A stretch of DNA of 64,000 bases from Caprimulgus europaeus. Its lineage: Eukaryota; Chordata; Aves; Caprimulgiformes; Caprimulgidae. The notes beneath the pieces are model-generated. The model was not told where the DNA came from and did not search any database. It worked only from the letters and a program-made list of their open reading frames with translations. The stretch covers positions 28,102,578-28,166,577 of the forward strand of contig OU015533.1 in assembly GCA_907165065.1 (NCBI GenBank), given 5' to 3'. The position numbers and the translations under genes are program-made. Shown here in pieces: positions 1 to 12,493 of this stretch. Each line of letters begins with the position of its first letter. The first letter of the stretch is position 1.

Positions 1-3000
1 TCCCATAGTTAAAAAATCAGTACATATGTTTTTGATATTTGGCAAATAGAGGTTTAATTTTGCAGCTGCAAGATCCCTGTACGAGGGAATGCATCTTACA
101 GAAACAACATTTAGAGACTACTTATATATGAGCGAGTACTTGTGAGTGGAACTCCATTCCATTTCTGCCAGCATTTGTTTCATTATATTTCATTACAGAC
201 AATTTGTATGTTACTGGAAATCAAAATGAAAACAATAATAGTTGCATGCATGGCAGTATGGTACAAAAGTCAAATTGTTTTGAATCAAAAGTTGAAACTC
301 AGGCTGTTACAAAAATGAAAGTATGATTTTTGGGTGTGTAGTACATCTTAGACTGCGCTCACACACAGACATTGTTACCAGCCTGACTGTAGCTTTTGTC
401 CCTGTGTTATCTGCTTGCCAAGTCTAAAAGTATTGTTATGGCTGTTTATAGTTCGTACTGATCTCAGATAAAATAATGATAATTGCTTTTCTTACTGTTA
501 AGCTCTGTGCTAAACCACATGTTTTTGGGACTCCTGAGCTTGTGCATCATTATTTATTAAGGGTTAATCCAACATGGTGCATGTGTTCATTGAGTATTCC
601 TGACTTTGCAGCACAGCTAGGTCCTGTGGTTTAGACAAAATAAAGTGTTGGATGTGATCCCAGTTTTAATACTCCCGATTTATTATAACCATTGAACCCT
701 GATCAGATCACGGATTGGATAGGATCCCAGTTTTTTTAAATGTCCCAATTTATTGCTGGCTTGCAACCCTGATAAGAATACATATTTGATTAAGGCTTCA
801 GCTTTCAAAAATTCCAGTTAATTACTTTTAGATTCTTATTAGATCATAGCCATGTAGTATGGTATGTTGAAGTTACGAAAAAATTACTGGATGATGTTGC
901 AGAGGTCAAGGTCATAGTTTCATTTTGTGCTGACAGTATGAAGTTATCAGATTTCTGTTTATTACTGTGGCAGCACTTGCACTGGACAGGAGGACAGATT
1001 AATCCCAACACATTGATTCTGAATGATTCTCATTTTAGATCTGCTGCTGCTCTGCATACCAGAACGTGTAATAAAAGCCTACCACTGAACATTGAGAGAT
1101 TGGTGTTCGATTGAGTAGCTGAGGTAGACAACTTTCACCTACCTTTCACAGGTTGTGACGTGGCCTTTGGGACCAAATAGTAGTTTTTGAGCTGCTTCAT
1201 ATGGCTAATCCACTGCTGGAGGCCATTTTTAAGACAACATTAGGCTGAGAATTGATGCCAGATTGTCCTAGTTTAAGAATATTAAGAATTGAGGATAACA
1301 ATGGCACATGGAGTTGGCTTTTTTTCTTTAACTGTCATAGTAGCATTCCAGGTACCAGACTGCTGGAAATTTAAGCACCCGAATTCTCATCCAAGACATG
1401 GATGAGATTTAGCCTACTTGGTTTGCCCTTCATTAAGGCACTGGATTCATTTTGCTCTGAAGCCCAGTTTTCACAAACTGTGCCACCTGCCCACCTAAAA
1501 GGTCAGAGCAGCTCAGGGGTAATGGCCTGGCTGTTTTATGCACAAATAGGCCAATGTATGGTTCTTTTCTGTATATATCGGAGGTTTAGTACTTGATGTT
1601 TTAGGTTTTTTTAAAAAATGACACTATAAAACAGAAATACTGCTGTTAGAAACTTTTACAGGCCAAACCAAGACAGTAAAACTAGCCAGTATACTAGCCA
1701 ACCTGGGTAATAGAGCGCTTTCTAGGATACAGACCAATCTGGCCTAGGGATTTCTTTGATACAGTACTGAATGTAGGTCAGCTCTTGCCTACTGCAAAAT
1801 CAATAAGGGCATAAGAATGACTTGGAAGCTGCATTTCATTCCTTGCCCTTCTGTATGTGATTTATGACAGTCTATCATAAATCTTTGGCATGTGCTTTGA
1901 AGTAGTGCCACAGCACAGAATTCCTGTTCTCACTCCCTTACCAACAGCAAAAAAATGAGAGTACAACTCATGGGGATAGACAGTCAGGCAGGAAATCGGT
2001 TTGTGTGTGTAATTCTCCATAGTGAGCTTAAACCAAAATAACTGAAAGTCTTAAAGCTTTGTCTATTCAGTCAAAGCTGAGTTTTGCTTTCTAATCTGAG
2101 ACTGTTAATTAGAAACAACCTATGAATCCCAGATTAACAGATGGAGACTGTTCCTGAACAGAGAGATTCTGTTCAGTAGATTCCAGGTTCAATGTCATAT
2201 GTGTAGAATAAAGAAATGTGCATGGAATATCATATCACATAGAGCTAGGCTTGCTCCTTCCACTACTAGGATTTCATTCAAATGAAGGCATAGTGGTTAT
2301 GCAGTTGCAGAGGTAGTTGTGTGGACTCAGGAGGTCTCACTAGCTAAACTAAGTGGAGCTGCCAGTGTCTATGCAGGAAGTGTTCCAAGAAGGCCCAGTT
2401 ACTGAAGGAGGAGGCTCCAGGGACTCAGTAGGTGTCAGTCTTCCTGGGTCTGTTCTGAGCTATGTTACTGTGTGTTTTTGTGGACGTTGGGTTTCATGGG
2501 GTGTTAAATTAATGTTGTGTATTCCCATGGGCATTACAGTGTCTGTGGTATTTTTCTTAAGACAGTGTTACAGTCCTCAGTGGTTTTGACTGATGTCTGC
2601 TACAGCAGTTGCTGGAGCTGAGGTAGTCAGTGGCAATGAATGAGTTTATAGACTGATGTCTCTGTCTCCCCATTGTTTTTCTGCAGGTATACTGCTTTTA
2701 ATTTATGCTTGTTCACTGTTTATCTGATGAACTACTTTGAAATAATTTGTTTGATGTCTTGGTTGGAGATCTGTGGCTTTGACTGCAGTTGGTATTGTTT
2801 CCATTCCTGACATTAAGTTCCCCATGACTAAAATATAAGCAAAGTTAAATCTTGCTTTTCTGTTATTTTGATTCTGTTTTCATAATTATTTGTTCCAGAG
2901 CTAATATCAAAGGGGACTCAGATATGATTTGCACAAAACCTTACTTACCTTTGCACAAAAAAGGACAAATTACGGCAACCTGAGAATTCCTTTAAGTTAG

Positions 3001-3189
3001 TGTTAAGAACTAGGCCTGCAACTCACCTATGGTCTGCAAAGTCCCTGCAGACTCAAGGCCATTTTGCAGGAGGAGCTTGGAGCTCTTAAAGACATCAGAA
3101 TGTCTCAGGTGAAAGATGCCAAAGTAATTTTGACAAACCTGGAATGATTCCACTGTCTAATCCGCATTGTCACAAAACAAGGAACATCC

Positions 3190-3300
3190 TGTTGACTGGA
3201 GGCTGAGAAACCTGATCTCTGCAGTCAGCCTTGCTTTCAGCAGGATGTTGAAGCAGGGTGGCCTCCAGAGGGTTCCTTCCAACCTAAATTTTTCTGATAT
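3190..3300 (+). mobile_element. CR1 LINE 3'-end fragment, degraded
   Basis: The stretch reads like the extreme 3' end of an avian CR1 element in plus orientation. A GCAGGGTGGCCTCCAGAGG-like segment runs into TTCCTTCCAACCTAAAT and then a decayed ATTCTGAT-type terminus. The motif 'TTCCTTCCAACCT' just before the terminal octamers is characteristic of CR1 3' ends in birds. Only about 100 bases are recognisable and the left boundary is uncertain. No coding sequence remains. Confidence 0.55.
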
Positions 3301-4198
3301 TGTCACTTCAAAAAATAACTGACGATAGTTGTGAGTAAAGATTACATAATGTAGTAAAATGGAGAATATAATATAGTTGGCTTTCCCAATAGTTGGCTTT
3401 CCATAGTCTGCTGCATTTCACCCAGTGTACAACTAATATGGACTGAAGAGAGACAGAAAAACTTCCTTGGATTTAACAGCAAAGATAAAATCCTGTTCTC
3501 ATTGAAGTTCACAGGGTAGGAGAAAATGCACTGACCTCATTAGAGACAGGGTTTTCTTTAGAGAGCAGAATCCTGTGTAAACTGGTAATCACTCCCTGTC
3601 ACCTCTGAAATAAATGGAAGAACATTAAGACCTCAGTCTTGTCTAGCCAAAGCTCGCACTCCTCATTTTGTGGTATGAAAGGGCTATGTTTCATCTTCAG
3701 TTTGCCATAATCTTAAATTTTAAGGTCAGTGTAGCTCTCTCTCCTTCTTAAATTTTTCTTTCCTCGGTTTCTTTACTTACAACCCTCCAATGGCAGCTTC
3801 TTTGATCAGTTTAGCATTATACGGGTATGGGGTAATTATCCAGAACAGGCAATATTTTATCTTTAGCCCTGGTGTTTTTTCTCATTGGGACAGTTAATGC
3901 TGTTATAAGATCTATCTTGTTTAGCATTCTTACTCCCTTGAATTTGTGGCTTGCTTTTTTATTTTTGAGACTGTTTCTGTTCTTGTTTACAATTACAGAT
4001 ACTAATTATGGGGGAGATGTTCAAATCCAGCACAATAGAATGAGCTGGAATGATGAAACACTTGCATAGCTTATGGGGAAGATGTTTTTGACAAAAATGC
4101 CTCCAGTAGAATACCCTGAAAGATAACACTAAATTAGATATTGTTTGAGTCTTGATGAGTCCATATCAGATGTCCTCAATTTACTGGCAAGAGGTGGA

Positions 4199-4220
4199 TT
4201 TTTATTTTTTATTTTTTTTT
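4199..4220 (+). repeat. T-rich low-complexity run
   Basis: Runs of T broken by two A residues, within intronic sequence. Nothing else marks it. Confidence 0.7.
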
Positions 4221-6788
4221 AGCTATGAGACTTGGCTGCCTCTAGAGTTTTCCTAGGTAATGGTTGGAAAAAATACAAACGAATCTTTTCCTGATAAAAG
4301 ATGCAAATTTGAATAAGATTGTTAATGTCATTATAGATCATGCCTGTCTGAAAAACTATTATGAAATAAAAAAAAATTAAAAGTACAGTACTGAAATTAT
4401 CTCTTCAGATATTCAAGTGAAATATACCCATTCCCATCAGTGATTATGGCTTATGAATATCTGAAGGCAGGAAGGATGTATTCAGTCCACTATTATGTAA
4501 ATGAATGAACATACAAAATTTTTAGTTACCAAAATACATTTTGCTAGCAGCTAGAAAGGAATTAAAACATTAAACCCAATGGAAATCTAAGTGACCTCCT
4601 GCAGAAATAGACTGCTTTCCTCTAGACAACCCATTACTCAATATATGTATGAATTAGGTAAATGAGCGACAAAGGCAGAAATGTTATGTAAAATCACAGT
4701 TGAAGTATTAAGATACTAAATCAGATGTAAATTGAGTAATCATTGCGGTATGTAGATCGCGGGGAGAGTCACATGAGTGGGGAAAAAAGCAGTGCAGCAG
4801 CTTTTATTCTGCTGTTCACAAGGAACAACCAAATGAGGGAAAGAATGTTTAGTATCTCAATTATCTCAAAAGACTTAAAAGATCAGGTCCTTTTTCGGAG
4901 CTTAGGTGTACCTCAAACTAATTGTAAACACACTCGCTTACCTGCTCTTACTCTGCTGCTCTTACTGCAAACATAATAGAAATTATCCTAAAAGACCTAT
5001 GGCCCTGTTTCTGTTCTACATTTTGTCTTTGCTTGTTATTCGTCCTGCTCCCCTGGGGAATATCTTTCATTGACTTAGCCAGCATTTTACTCATTCATAG
5101 ACCAGTTTGTGCTTCCACAAAGTATGTTGCTTTTAATCCACCATACAGGAAATGTTGCTGTGTTCATCTGAAGTATATGCTGTTTTGGTCAGCAACTCCA
5201 TTTTCTGTCATGTATTTGACTACTTAAATAGGCACCTCAGGGTTCAAACTATGTCATTCTTTGTGCTCTGCTCAGTACTAAGCACATGGTCAGTGCATGG
5301 TAAATAAAAAAAATGTTGTATCACTTTCTGCAGTTTCCCTGGAAAGTCAGAAGAAACAGGATGACCCAGATCTCATGAGGAGTGTGAGAGAGGAGTTCAA
5401 ACACCTCAGAAAAGGTTGTGCTCTTTTGTCATGGGCCTATTTTGGTCAGTTTTCCCCATCCAAAACTGTTCTGATGTGAAGTGCAGCCTTGCAGCTCTCT
5501 GAGAGCCCACAGTCTCGCCTGAGCTGAGCTCCCCACTTGCAGTTTTTACACTGTGGCCAGATCTAGTAGCTGTTGGTGCCACTGAATTGCTTCTCATGTC
5601 TGCTGTTGGGCAGCAGGCAGCCTGTCCCTTGCGTGGGAGTGGCAGAGCCAGGAGGACATGCTGCTTCAAGTTTTGTCATGATCCAAGGTGCCAGCTTGTT
5701 CGACTGTGACTCTTGTAAAGCTTTTGAGTTAGGGCTGGTGTTGGGCCTCCAGAACTGCAGCTTGGGCTGCATCCAGTATCTTCCTGTTTGTTCCCCATCA
5801 AAGGCTGTCTTCCACAGCTTTTAATGACCCTGGCCTTTTTGGGCTACTGTGCTGGTAACATTAAGTCCTGCATTTTAATTTTTACAGAGGGTTAGAGCAC
5901 TGGTTTTAGAAGCTTCAGCATTTTCTTGTTCCCCACTCACAACCCAGCCACCCACCCAGCTTCTGCCTGGTGGGCCAAGAGATGAGGAGTATCTCTTACG
6001 GCTTTTCCTAGCCCTCTCGTTCTATTCCCAAAAGCATTCCTGGGTCGGCTCCAGAAGTCACTTCTGCTCAGCTCTTCTGGAGTTTTCTTGAGGTGGTCCC
6101 TATCCCTTCCTGCAGCTGCCTCACTCTGTGTGCGCTGCAGTCTTTTAAGCCAGCTTTTGCCTGTCAGTATCTCTGTCACTGATGTCAGGCTAAAGCGTTT
6201 TGCATTGTGTTTGTCACAGGCGGGAATACATATGTGGTCATTGACAGTAGCTCAGCAGAAACATAATAACTTATTAAGCCACAGTAACTCAATCCTGTGT
6301 CTGAGCTGCAGCTGGAAGGAGCTGTTTGGGCTATTAACCCTTTTATGGCTGCTGCACTCTGGGTTTATGCATCTTTTCATTTGTTAGTACATGAGAAATC
6401 ACCATATATGATTTGTGTGGATGTGTCAGATAGGGAGATTGTTTGAAGGATAAATGAGAGCATTGCCTTGATTTATAGCTCTGGGAGGGTGCTACTGAAC
6501 AGTATGTGAGGTGTAGAAAAGTCTTTTCAAAATACTACATCCCGCTTCCAGCAGTACATTAGGTATATAAGATCCTGTCTTCATTTGACTTCTACAAATA
6601 GGATGCAACATGTTTTGGAAATGTTACCTGTAGTTCTGTTGAGGTTATTTATTTTATCAAACTGTTTTGGGGTTTTTTTCTGAAATTATTTGTTGTAGAG
6701 AGAGGTTCTAGTGATAGCTAGTGGCTCTTGAAAGCAACAAAAATATTAGGATAGGATGCATGTTTGGATGCTATTGAGAAAAAGATAG

Positions 6789-6801
6789 AAAAAAAAAAAA
6801 A
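6789..6801 (+). repeat. Poly-A run (13 nt)
   Basis: Uninterrupted A13 in intronic sequence. It could be the tail of an old retroposed fragment, but no recognisable body lies beside it. Confidence 0.7.
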
Positions 6802-8561
6802 GACATTGCTTGATAGAGCATTTGTGTTGCCTGTCCTCTGGCTGCTGTGTGCAAAGGTTGTGTTTTTACAGAAACACAACTCAGGGAGGCTGATATAGTT
6901 GTTGTTCAGTGATTTAACTGGAGAGCATGGTGTGCAGGTGGCGGAAGAGAGCAAACAGGACTGATATGGGATACCCAAAAGGAAATATAGCTAACTTCCC
7001 TTCGTTCTCTGTGAGTTTTTCTTTTCCCTTTCCCTCATCAGGAAGTTTGTAGAAACTTTAGTGCTACACTTAAATTTTTCAGATGGTGACCTGTGCCTCT
7101 CCTCGTCTCTAGTTTTAGTGCCAGCATCATGGTGCTGAGGGACATTTTATCTTTTGTCACAAATTTGCACCAGTTGTTTAACTAGACCCATCGTGTGCTG
7201 CAAGTATGGGGATATCTTGTAGTAATTGTTTGTTCATAATAACTCTAAGCTGGTTGCTGTGATAGTTGTGTTGATTTGTAAGATTTTTTTGTGTTCATTT
7301 GATGGGGAGTAAAGAGGACGCTGTTCCAGACAGGGAGAAGTGCAGAGAGAGGGAGAGGTGCAGAAGTGGTAAACAACTAGAGTGGGATACAGCAGAAGTA
7401 GCCTGCTTAGCAGGGTTTGCAGAGCATTATAGGAATGATGGAAGGAACTGCACATTATTTTTTTGTACACTAGTAAAGAACTGGGCACCTACTGAGGTGT
7501 GCTATAGAAAAGATTGCTTTAAAACTGGGTGAAAACATGATGCTGAAATACAGTGAGGATCTTTAAAACTTCACAAAAATGTGAAGAAACTTCAAAGGTG
7601 AAAAACCGTAAGAGAAGAGGTGGAAGGACAGATAAATAGAAAGAAAGGAAAAACCACCAACTGAGAGTTTGTTTCCCTATATTTGAACATTTGGATTTAA
7701 ATGAAGAGATCGCTGAGCAAATTTTATAGATTTGTATGGAAGAGAAAAAGGAAACAAGAAATATCAATGCAATTATAGTAGCCATATTGAAAAGATGAAA
7801 CATTGATCACGAAGAATTTCACATAACCTGGTATTGACTGGTCTGTATAATACAGAAGGGAAATAATTGTTCTTGAGCAGGTTTGACTTACAATAATGGC
7901 AGCAATTGAAGATTGCATTCAGAAGGAGAAGTTGAAGAAGCTAGACTTATTCACAGGAACAAAAGAAAATTGTAGTGACCTAATTCCAGCTTTCGTTGTG
8001 CAGAATATACCAGTATTGATAGCAGGACAAATTACGCCCACGGTCAGACATGAAAGCAAGATTCACGTGATGCTGCTGTGCTGCACTACTCTTGTTTTCA
8101 AATAGGTCTTAAATACCTAGGGGACAGGTGAGGTATTGGTCCAAAGAACATTATGGCTCATCATTTTCTGAAAAACTGCTATGACTCTTCTCAGGACTGT
8201 GTGTCATGTCTTCTGCACAGATGTGTGATAAGTCCATCCTTGAAATGCAAAATCCTCCATTTTTCTGCCTGCATCATCCCACATGGACCTGTGTGTGCCA
8301 TGAAACTTGTACCTCATATGATATATTCCTGCACTGAAGTCTGTTTATTTTGGTCACTAATTGAAGCCCTCCATAGTTTCCCAGGTTTTTAAGAACATTC
8401 AGTGCTTTTTCAGAGTTAATCTGGAAGACAGCAGCCATCTCAAAGTGCTTTATGCATTGTAGTAGAAGAGCAGCAAGATAATTGGAGGCAAAGACCACTA
8501 CCAAACTGGCAGAGTTATTGGGTGCAGGAGCTAACAGTTACTTGTGTGATTTTTTTTAAAT

Positions 8562-8580
8562 ACACACACACAAAAAAAAA
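8562..8580 (+). repeat. Short (AC)n run followed by poly-A
   Basis: Five AC units run directly into nine A residues. It is a simple microsatellite, too short to be informative beyond likely length polymorphism. Confidence 0.7.
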
Positions 8581-9903
8581 GGCAACACAAAGCTGGTGCC
8601 TCAATTTTTACATTTCTAACATAATCCCATGTGGGACATGTGAAATATTAATCCTTCTGCAAGAGCGTTTCTCTTGAAGTCTCTGTATGTATAAAAGATG
8701 GAAATCAGCAGTGTAGGCCTCCCCCTCTGCTTCATTGATGTCTGAGGCCTTATTTGCAATGGAAATCCATCCGTGTCCTTGTAGTACTGTAAGTGCTCTC
8801 AGATGATGAGCTACCTGAGAAGATTGTTTTTTACTTGAATTGACCAAGTGATAGCTTTGACTCAAAGTCCTTTATGTGAATGATGAATGCAGTGTTTCTC
8901 TCACTGACATGGGCAGAATGGCTCCCTCCACTACTCCCTGCTGCATAGTCTCTCTTTTATCTTTATTCACAAACCCTTGGAGGATAAAGGGTTTGCACAC
9001 TTCCAACTGCTCTCTAGTTATTACTCATTTGCTAGGAATGGTTTGTGATTGAGATAGAAATGCAAGTTGACGACTGCTTTTTAGTTTCTGTTTTGATATA
9101 CAGCTCATCAGTGTTGGTTTTCTCCCCAGTGCCATTGCCCATTGCTTTATGAATAAAAGCATGACTTTCACCAAGGTCTATACCAATGTGACCCATTAGG
9201 TTTACAAAGAATACATTGTGTGTCCCGTCATTCTTCATATGTCATTAAACTCTTGATGTCCCAAGAAGCCATCAGCTAGCTAAGTCAGTGCAATCGGCAG
9301 TCAAATGAGCGGATATGTGCCTTACTAACGGAATTGATCACACACTGACACAGGCTATGTCCTCCATAAGATTCTCCAATAAAATCTCCCTCATGGATTG
9401 AGTCAGAATTGTGCAGAATCAAAGGCTCATTTCAAAGTCTGTGACTTCTTCAAGATATTGCCTTATCCTGGGTGAGGTTGCACTTGAGCATAGCGCCTGT
9501 CCTGACCTGAGCCACCATATGAATTCAAAATAGGGAGCATGTGTGGCATGAAAACCTGAAGCAAAAGAGAAGTTGAGTGAAGGTTATGGGAGGAGGAGGT
9601 GGTTGTAAAGAGAAAGAAGCTCAAGGAGGAAAAAAGGATAAATTATTAGGAAGCCTTAGTGTAAAAAACACTGAGAGGTGTTAAGGATATAGATGGATTG
9701 TAGCTTATTTCTTCTTATCATCCTTATCTCTTAAGAACTACTGTAGTAGATTACATTAAGGCTTTGTGAGTATTTTTAATGATATCTGAAGAAAAAGTAA
9801 AAAAAATAGTTCTAGCTGGACCGGGATCAGGAAGTTGAGGAAAAGCAGAAATGGTGTGTTAGGAAGATATTATTCTTTCACATGGTCTTTATATGAAAAT
9901 ATT

Positions 9904-10425
9904 TCATAGAATCTTATAATATCTCAAGTTGGAAAGGACCCATAAGGATCATTAAGTCCAACTCCCTGCTTCTTGCAGGACTACCTAAAACTCAATGATA
10001 GGACTAAGAGCATCATCCAGATGCTCTTTGAACTCTGACAGGCTTGGTGCCGTGACCACTTTCCTGGGGAGCCTGTCCAGTGACTGACCATCCTCTCAGG
10101 GAAGAGCCTTTTTCTAATGCCCAGTCTGAACATCCCCTGGCTTCATGCCATTTTTTCTTGTTCTATCCACCACTGGGTCACCAGAGAGGAGATCAGCACC
10201 TCTGCCTCCGCTACTCCCCTTGAGGAAGGCGTAGACTGTGATGAGGTCACTTTTCAGCCTTCTCTTTTCCAAGCTGAACAAACCAAGTGACCTTAGCCAC
10301 TCCTCATAAGTCTTGCCCTTGAGGCCTTTCACCATCTTGGTCATCCTCCTCTAAACACACTCTAACAGTTCGATGTCCTTCTTGAGGTGCACAAAACTGC
10401 ACACAGTACTCGAGTAATAGAGAGG
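9904..10425 (-). mobile_element. CR1 LINE, 5'-truncated copy, minus strand
   Basis: Read on the minus strand this is a classic avian CR1 3' region. It has the C-terminal tail of the ORF2 reverse-transcriptase protein, then a short 3' UTR with the GTTGGACTTAATGATCC and GGGTCCTTTCCAACTTGAGA motifs, ending at the ATTCTATG-like terminus near 9905-9912. The plus strand accordingly begins with CATAGAATCTTATAATATC. The 5' truncation near 10425 is the usual outcome of target-primed reverse transcription. The left boundary is sharper than the right one. The element is a fossil, since its frame is broken more than once. It belongs to the CR1 superfamily that dominates bird interspersed repeats, and it supports the avian assignment. 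Confidence 0.92.
10060..10344 (-). pseudogene. CR1 ORF2 C-terminal remnant, frame-broken
   Basis: On the minus strand an open stretch from 10344 down to 10114 encodes a peptide with the motifs LGLFSLEKRRLKSDLI and DRTRKNGMK, typical of the region after the reverse-transcriptase domain of CR1 ORF2. The frame then hits a stop, but family-like sequence (IRKRLFPER, then VSHW) continues in a neighbouring frame. After a further one-base shift it continues as LPRKVV...LSEFKEHLDDAL. At least two indels therefore separate it from an intact ORF2. The endonuclease and catalytic reverse-transcriptase domains are absent because of 5' truncation. It has no function as a protein. Confidence 0.85.
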
Positions 10426-10552
10426 AGAAGGGTCATCTACTTCACCGAGGGAAGGCAGAGTGGATAGTGGGCGCTCCCCCAGCTGTCCAGGACTGTATCA
10501 TACGCAGACTCATCCTGCTGTAAAGTGTGACTACTTCAGTGTTAAAAAACAT

Positions 10553-10630
10553 TTTAGATATGGTTTAGATATGTCCTAGCACTACCTTTAGATATGTCCT
10601 AGCACCACCTTTAGATATGTCCTAGCACAG
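10553..10630 (+). repeat. 23-bp minisatellite, about 3 copies
   Basis: The unit TTTAGATATGTCCTAGCAC plus four bases occurs at 10564-10586 and 10587-10609, then as a near-complete third copy from 10610. A partial TTTAGATATGG precedes the array at 10553. Copies 1 and 2 differ at a single base in the last few positions. The array sits about 130 bp from the CR1 copy but shares no sequence with it. Confidence 0.9.
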
Positions 10631-11127
10631 TAAATGGAGAGGTGTAACTGCAAAGCATGCATGATACCCATTAATACCCACTTGATGTATGTAGAAAGAC
10701 ATACTGTTCTTGATAGAATTATTTGTGAACCTTTTCTACTTAAAAAATATTTGAGAAGTATTAGCGTTTATTTTTATGATACAGCTGAGTTCTATTGAAG
10801 CAAAATAAATTGTATGAATTGCATTCTGCATTTAATGGCTCCTGTCTGTCAGACTGGAAGCTCTCAGCATGCTCATCTGTTTCTTTACGAAACCATTTTC
10901 TCCATGACTTTTAATGACTTTCTTCAGAACATCTTCATTTTTCACTATGTAGAGTCCTGAGGCCTTTATGTTCTACTGGGGTAACCAGGTCTGCTAGACC
11001 CTTTTTACTTATTCTTCTACTGTACAAGTTATACTGTTCTTTCTACACTGCTGCTGTACTTCAGATGCAGTCAACAGCAGATGTTGACTTCTTCTGTCAG
11101 GCACTGCGTCTCTGTATCTGTCTTCCC

Positions 11128-11154
11128 TTTTTTTTTTTTCTTTTTTTTTTTTTT
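11128..11154 (+). repeat. Poly-T tract (T12-C-T14)
   Basis: Two long T runs separated by one C, in the sense strand of the intron. It is followed within 10 bases by ordinary sequence. It lies about 1 kb upstream of the exon, too far to serve as its polypyrimidine tract. Confidence 0.8.
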
Positions 11155-12155
11155 CTCCAAGCTCTGTTATTTTCTGTAAATGCTATTTATTACATACTGT
11201 GGTCAGCATTCTGCCAGATCCATCTCACTGCATTTCATTACCCTGTGTTGAAGAGTAGCTGAGCAGCTAACAGAAGTTGCATGCTCACAGAGCCTTCGTA
11301 TAGTTTGGTTTTTTTTACTCCAGCATGAACCTTGAATCATTGAATTATCAGCTGAATTTGAAATTTACCTGAATACTTTTTACTATTCCAAAGAGATTAC
11401 ACAATGGCCCTGATTAGCAGCAGCATTTTGTAATACCACTTAAGGCTTTATCACAGTGGAGTACTGCCAGTAATAGTCTTTAATTCACTTATATGTACCA
11501 ATTCATCTCTGTCAGGTTTCTATTAATTTCTCTGCTGTTTTACTTTGCCTCTATCCCCTGTATAATAAGATATGATTTCCCCATTTATGTAGCCAAAATA
11601 AAATTTTTAAAAATTAAATCTTCAGCAAATTAACTGTGGTCCTTTGATTTGAGACAAGCGTGCCATCTCTCCATTTATGTTCACATTTAATGCACTTTTC
11701 ACAAGTTAATATATTTAGGAGAATCTAGGTGGGTCAAGTGACTAAGGGGCATTAACAATTTGACTGGCTAATTTAGATAAAAAGTTTTAGGATTTGGTTA
11801 GCTATATTAACTGCAAAGTGGAGTGCAGGTGTAGAATTAAAACTGTATGTGTTCATGCATACACAGACACTTACACACTTGTGAAAAGCCACACTATATT
11901 CAGTGTTGGTTTGGTGGGGTTTTTTGTATCAGAATAATGACCAACCTTGGTTGCAAAAGTGATTGCCAGAAATAAAGAATGAAATTGCTGCATGCACCAT
12001 TTTGTTTTATCTGGCACTGATTTCACAGTGTACTGGAAGATCTAAATAGTTGGGTTCAGGGTTGGTGCTCCAGATTTGTGTGATGAATCATTGTCTGGTT
12101 GGTTGCTGTTGAGGCAGATCCAACTGTATATTTGTTCTTTATTTTTCATTGATAG

Positions 12156-12452
12156 GATTGGTGCAAAGCATCAGGAGTTACGGCAAAAGCAACTGAGAGG
12201 CCTGAGTGATTATTCTGCTGGTCCTGGAGGACCTGACATCGATGATGATGAGGTGGATCCAAATTATGCCAGAGTAAACCACTTCCGAGAGGCTTATCCA
12301 GCAGCAAGCATCTACAGGCCATCCTCACCAGCAATAGCAGAAACCTTCGTATATCCACGTGATTCTCCTTCGGCACCAATGGAGAGGGAGCACTTGGAAG
12401 GACTGTATGCAAAGATAAACAAGCAGCACTACCCACAGACTCCTGGTGACAG
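12156..12452 (+). CDS. PARD3B: PARD3B internal exon (PAR-3 family polarity scaffold), C-terminal region
   Basis: This 297-bp exon supplies the last base of one codon, 98 whole codons and the first two bases of another. The acceptor is a T-rich tract ending GATAG; the donor is CAG|GTAATA. The peptide opens with (R)IGAKHQELRQKQ, which lines up with the RIQAKxREFRERQ stretch that follows the basic region in PAR3. It then has an acidic DIDDDEVDPNYARV segment, a proline/serine-rich part with three Y-P or Y-R-P sites, and EHLEGLYAKINK, matching the ALYAQVKK motif of PARD3. Divergence from the highly conserved PARD3 and the following exon's sequence favour the paralogue PARD3B. PAR3-family scaffolds act at tight and adherens junctions; this part lies C-terminal to the three PDZ domains. 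YARV and YAKI both fit the YxxPhi pattern. If the intron is retained, translation stops at once at TAA 12454-12456. Confidence 0.85.
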
Positions 12453-12493
12453 GTAATATTGCCACCTGGCATTACAAGCAATGATAGCTTGGT

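Larger units (their letters stand above)
1..12155 (+). other. PARD3B: Intron (3' part) upstream of the first visible PARD3B exon
   Basis: No reading frame in this stretch resembles a PAR3-family exon, and the longest open frames are short and unrecognised. The preceding exon should end with the first two bases of the codon completed at 12156, and I do not see it, so the intron extends beyond the left edge. Contents are two CR1 fragments, a 23-bp minisatellite and several A or T runs; otherwise it is unremarkable moderately AT-rich sequence. The 3' end is a normal acceptor: the pyrimidine-rich tract at about 12128-12150 is followed by AG at 12154-12155. The intron assignment follows from the exon phase and is an inference. 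Confidence 0.75.

Noticed and set aside
5223..5260. GGTTCAAAC resembling a tRNA B box
   Set aside because: No matching A box at the right distance and no cloverleaf arms.
12146..12481. 111-codon minus-strand open frame over the first exon
   Set aside because: It is the antisense shadow of the PARD3B exon, whose plus-strand frame has family motifs and proper splice sites.
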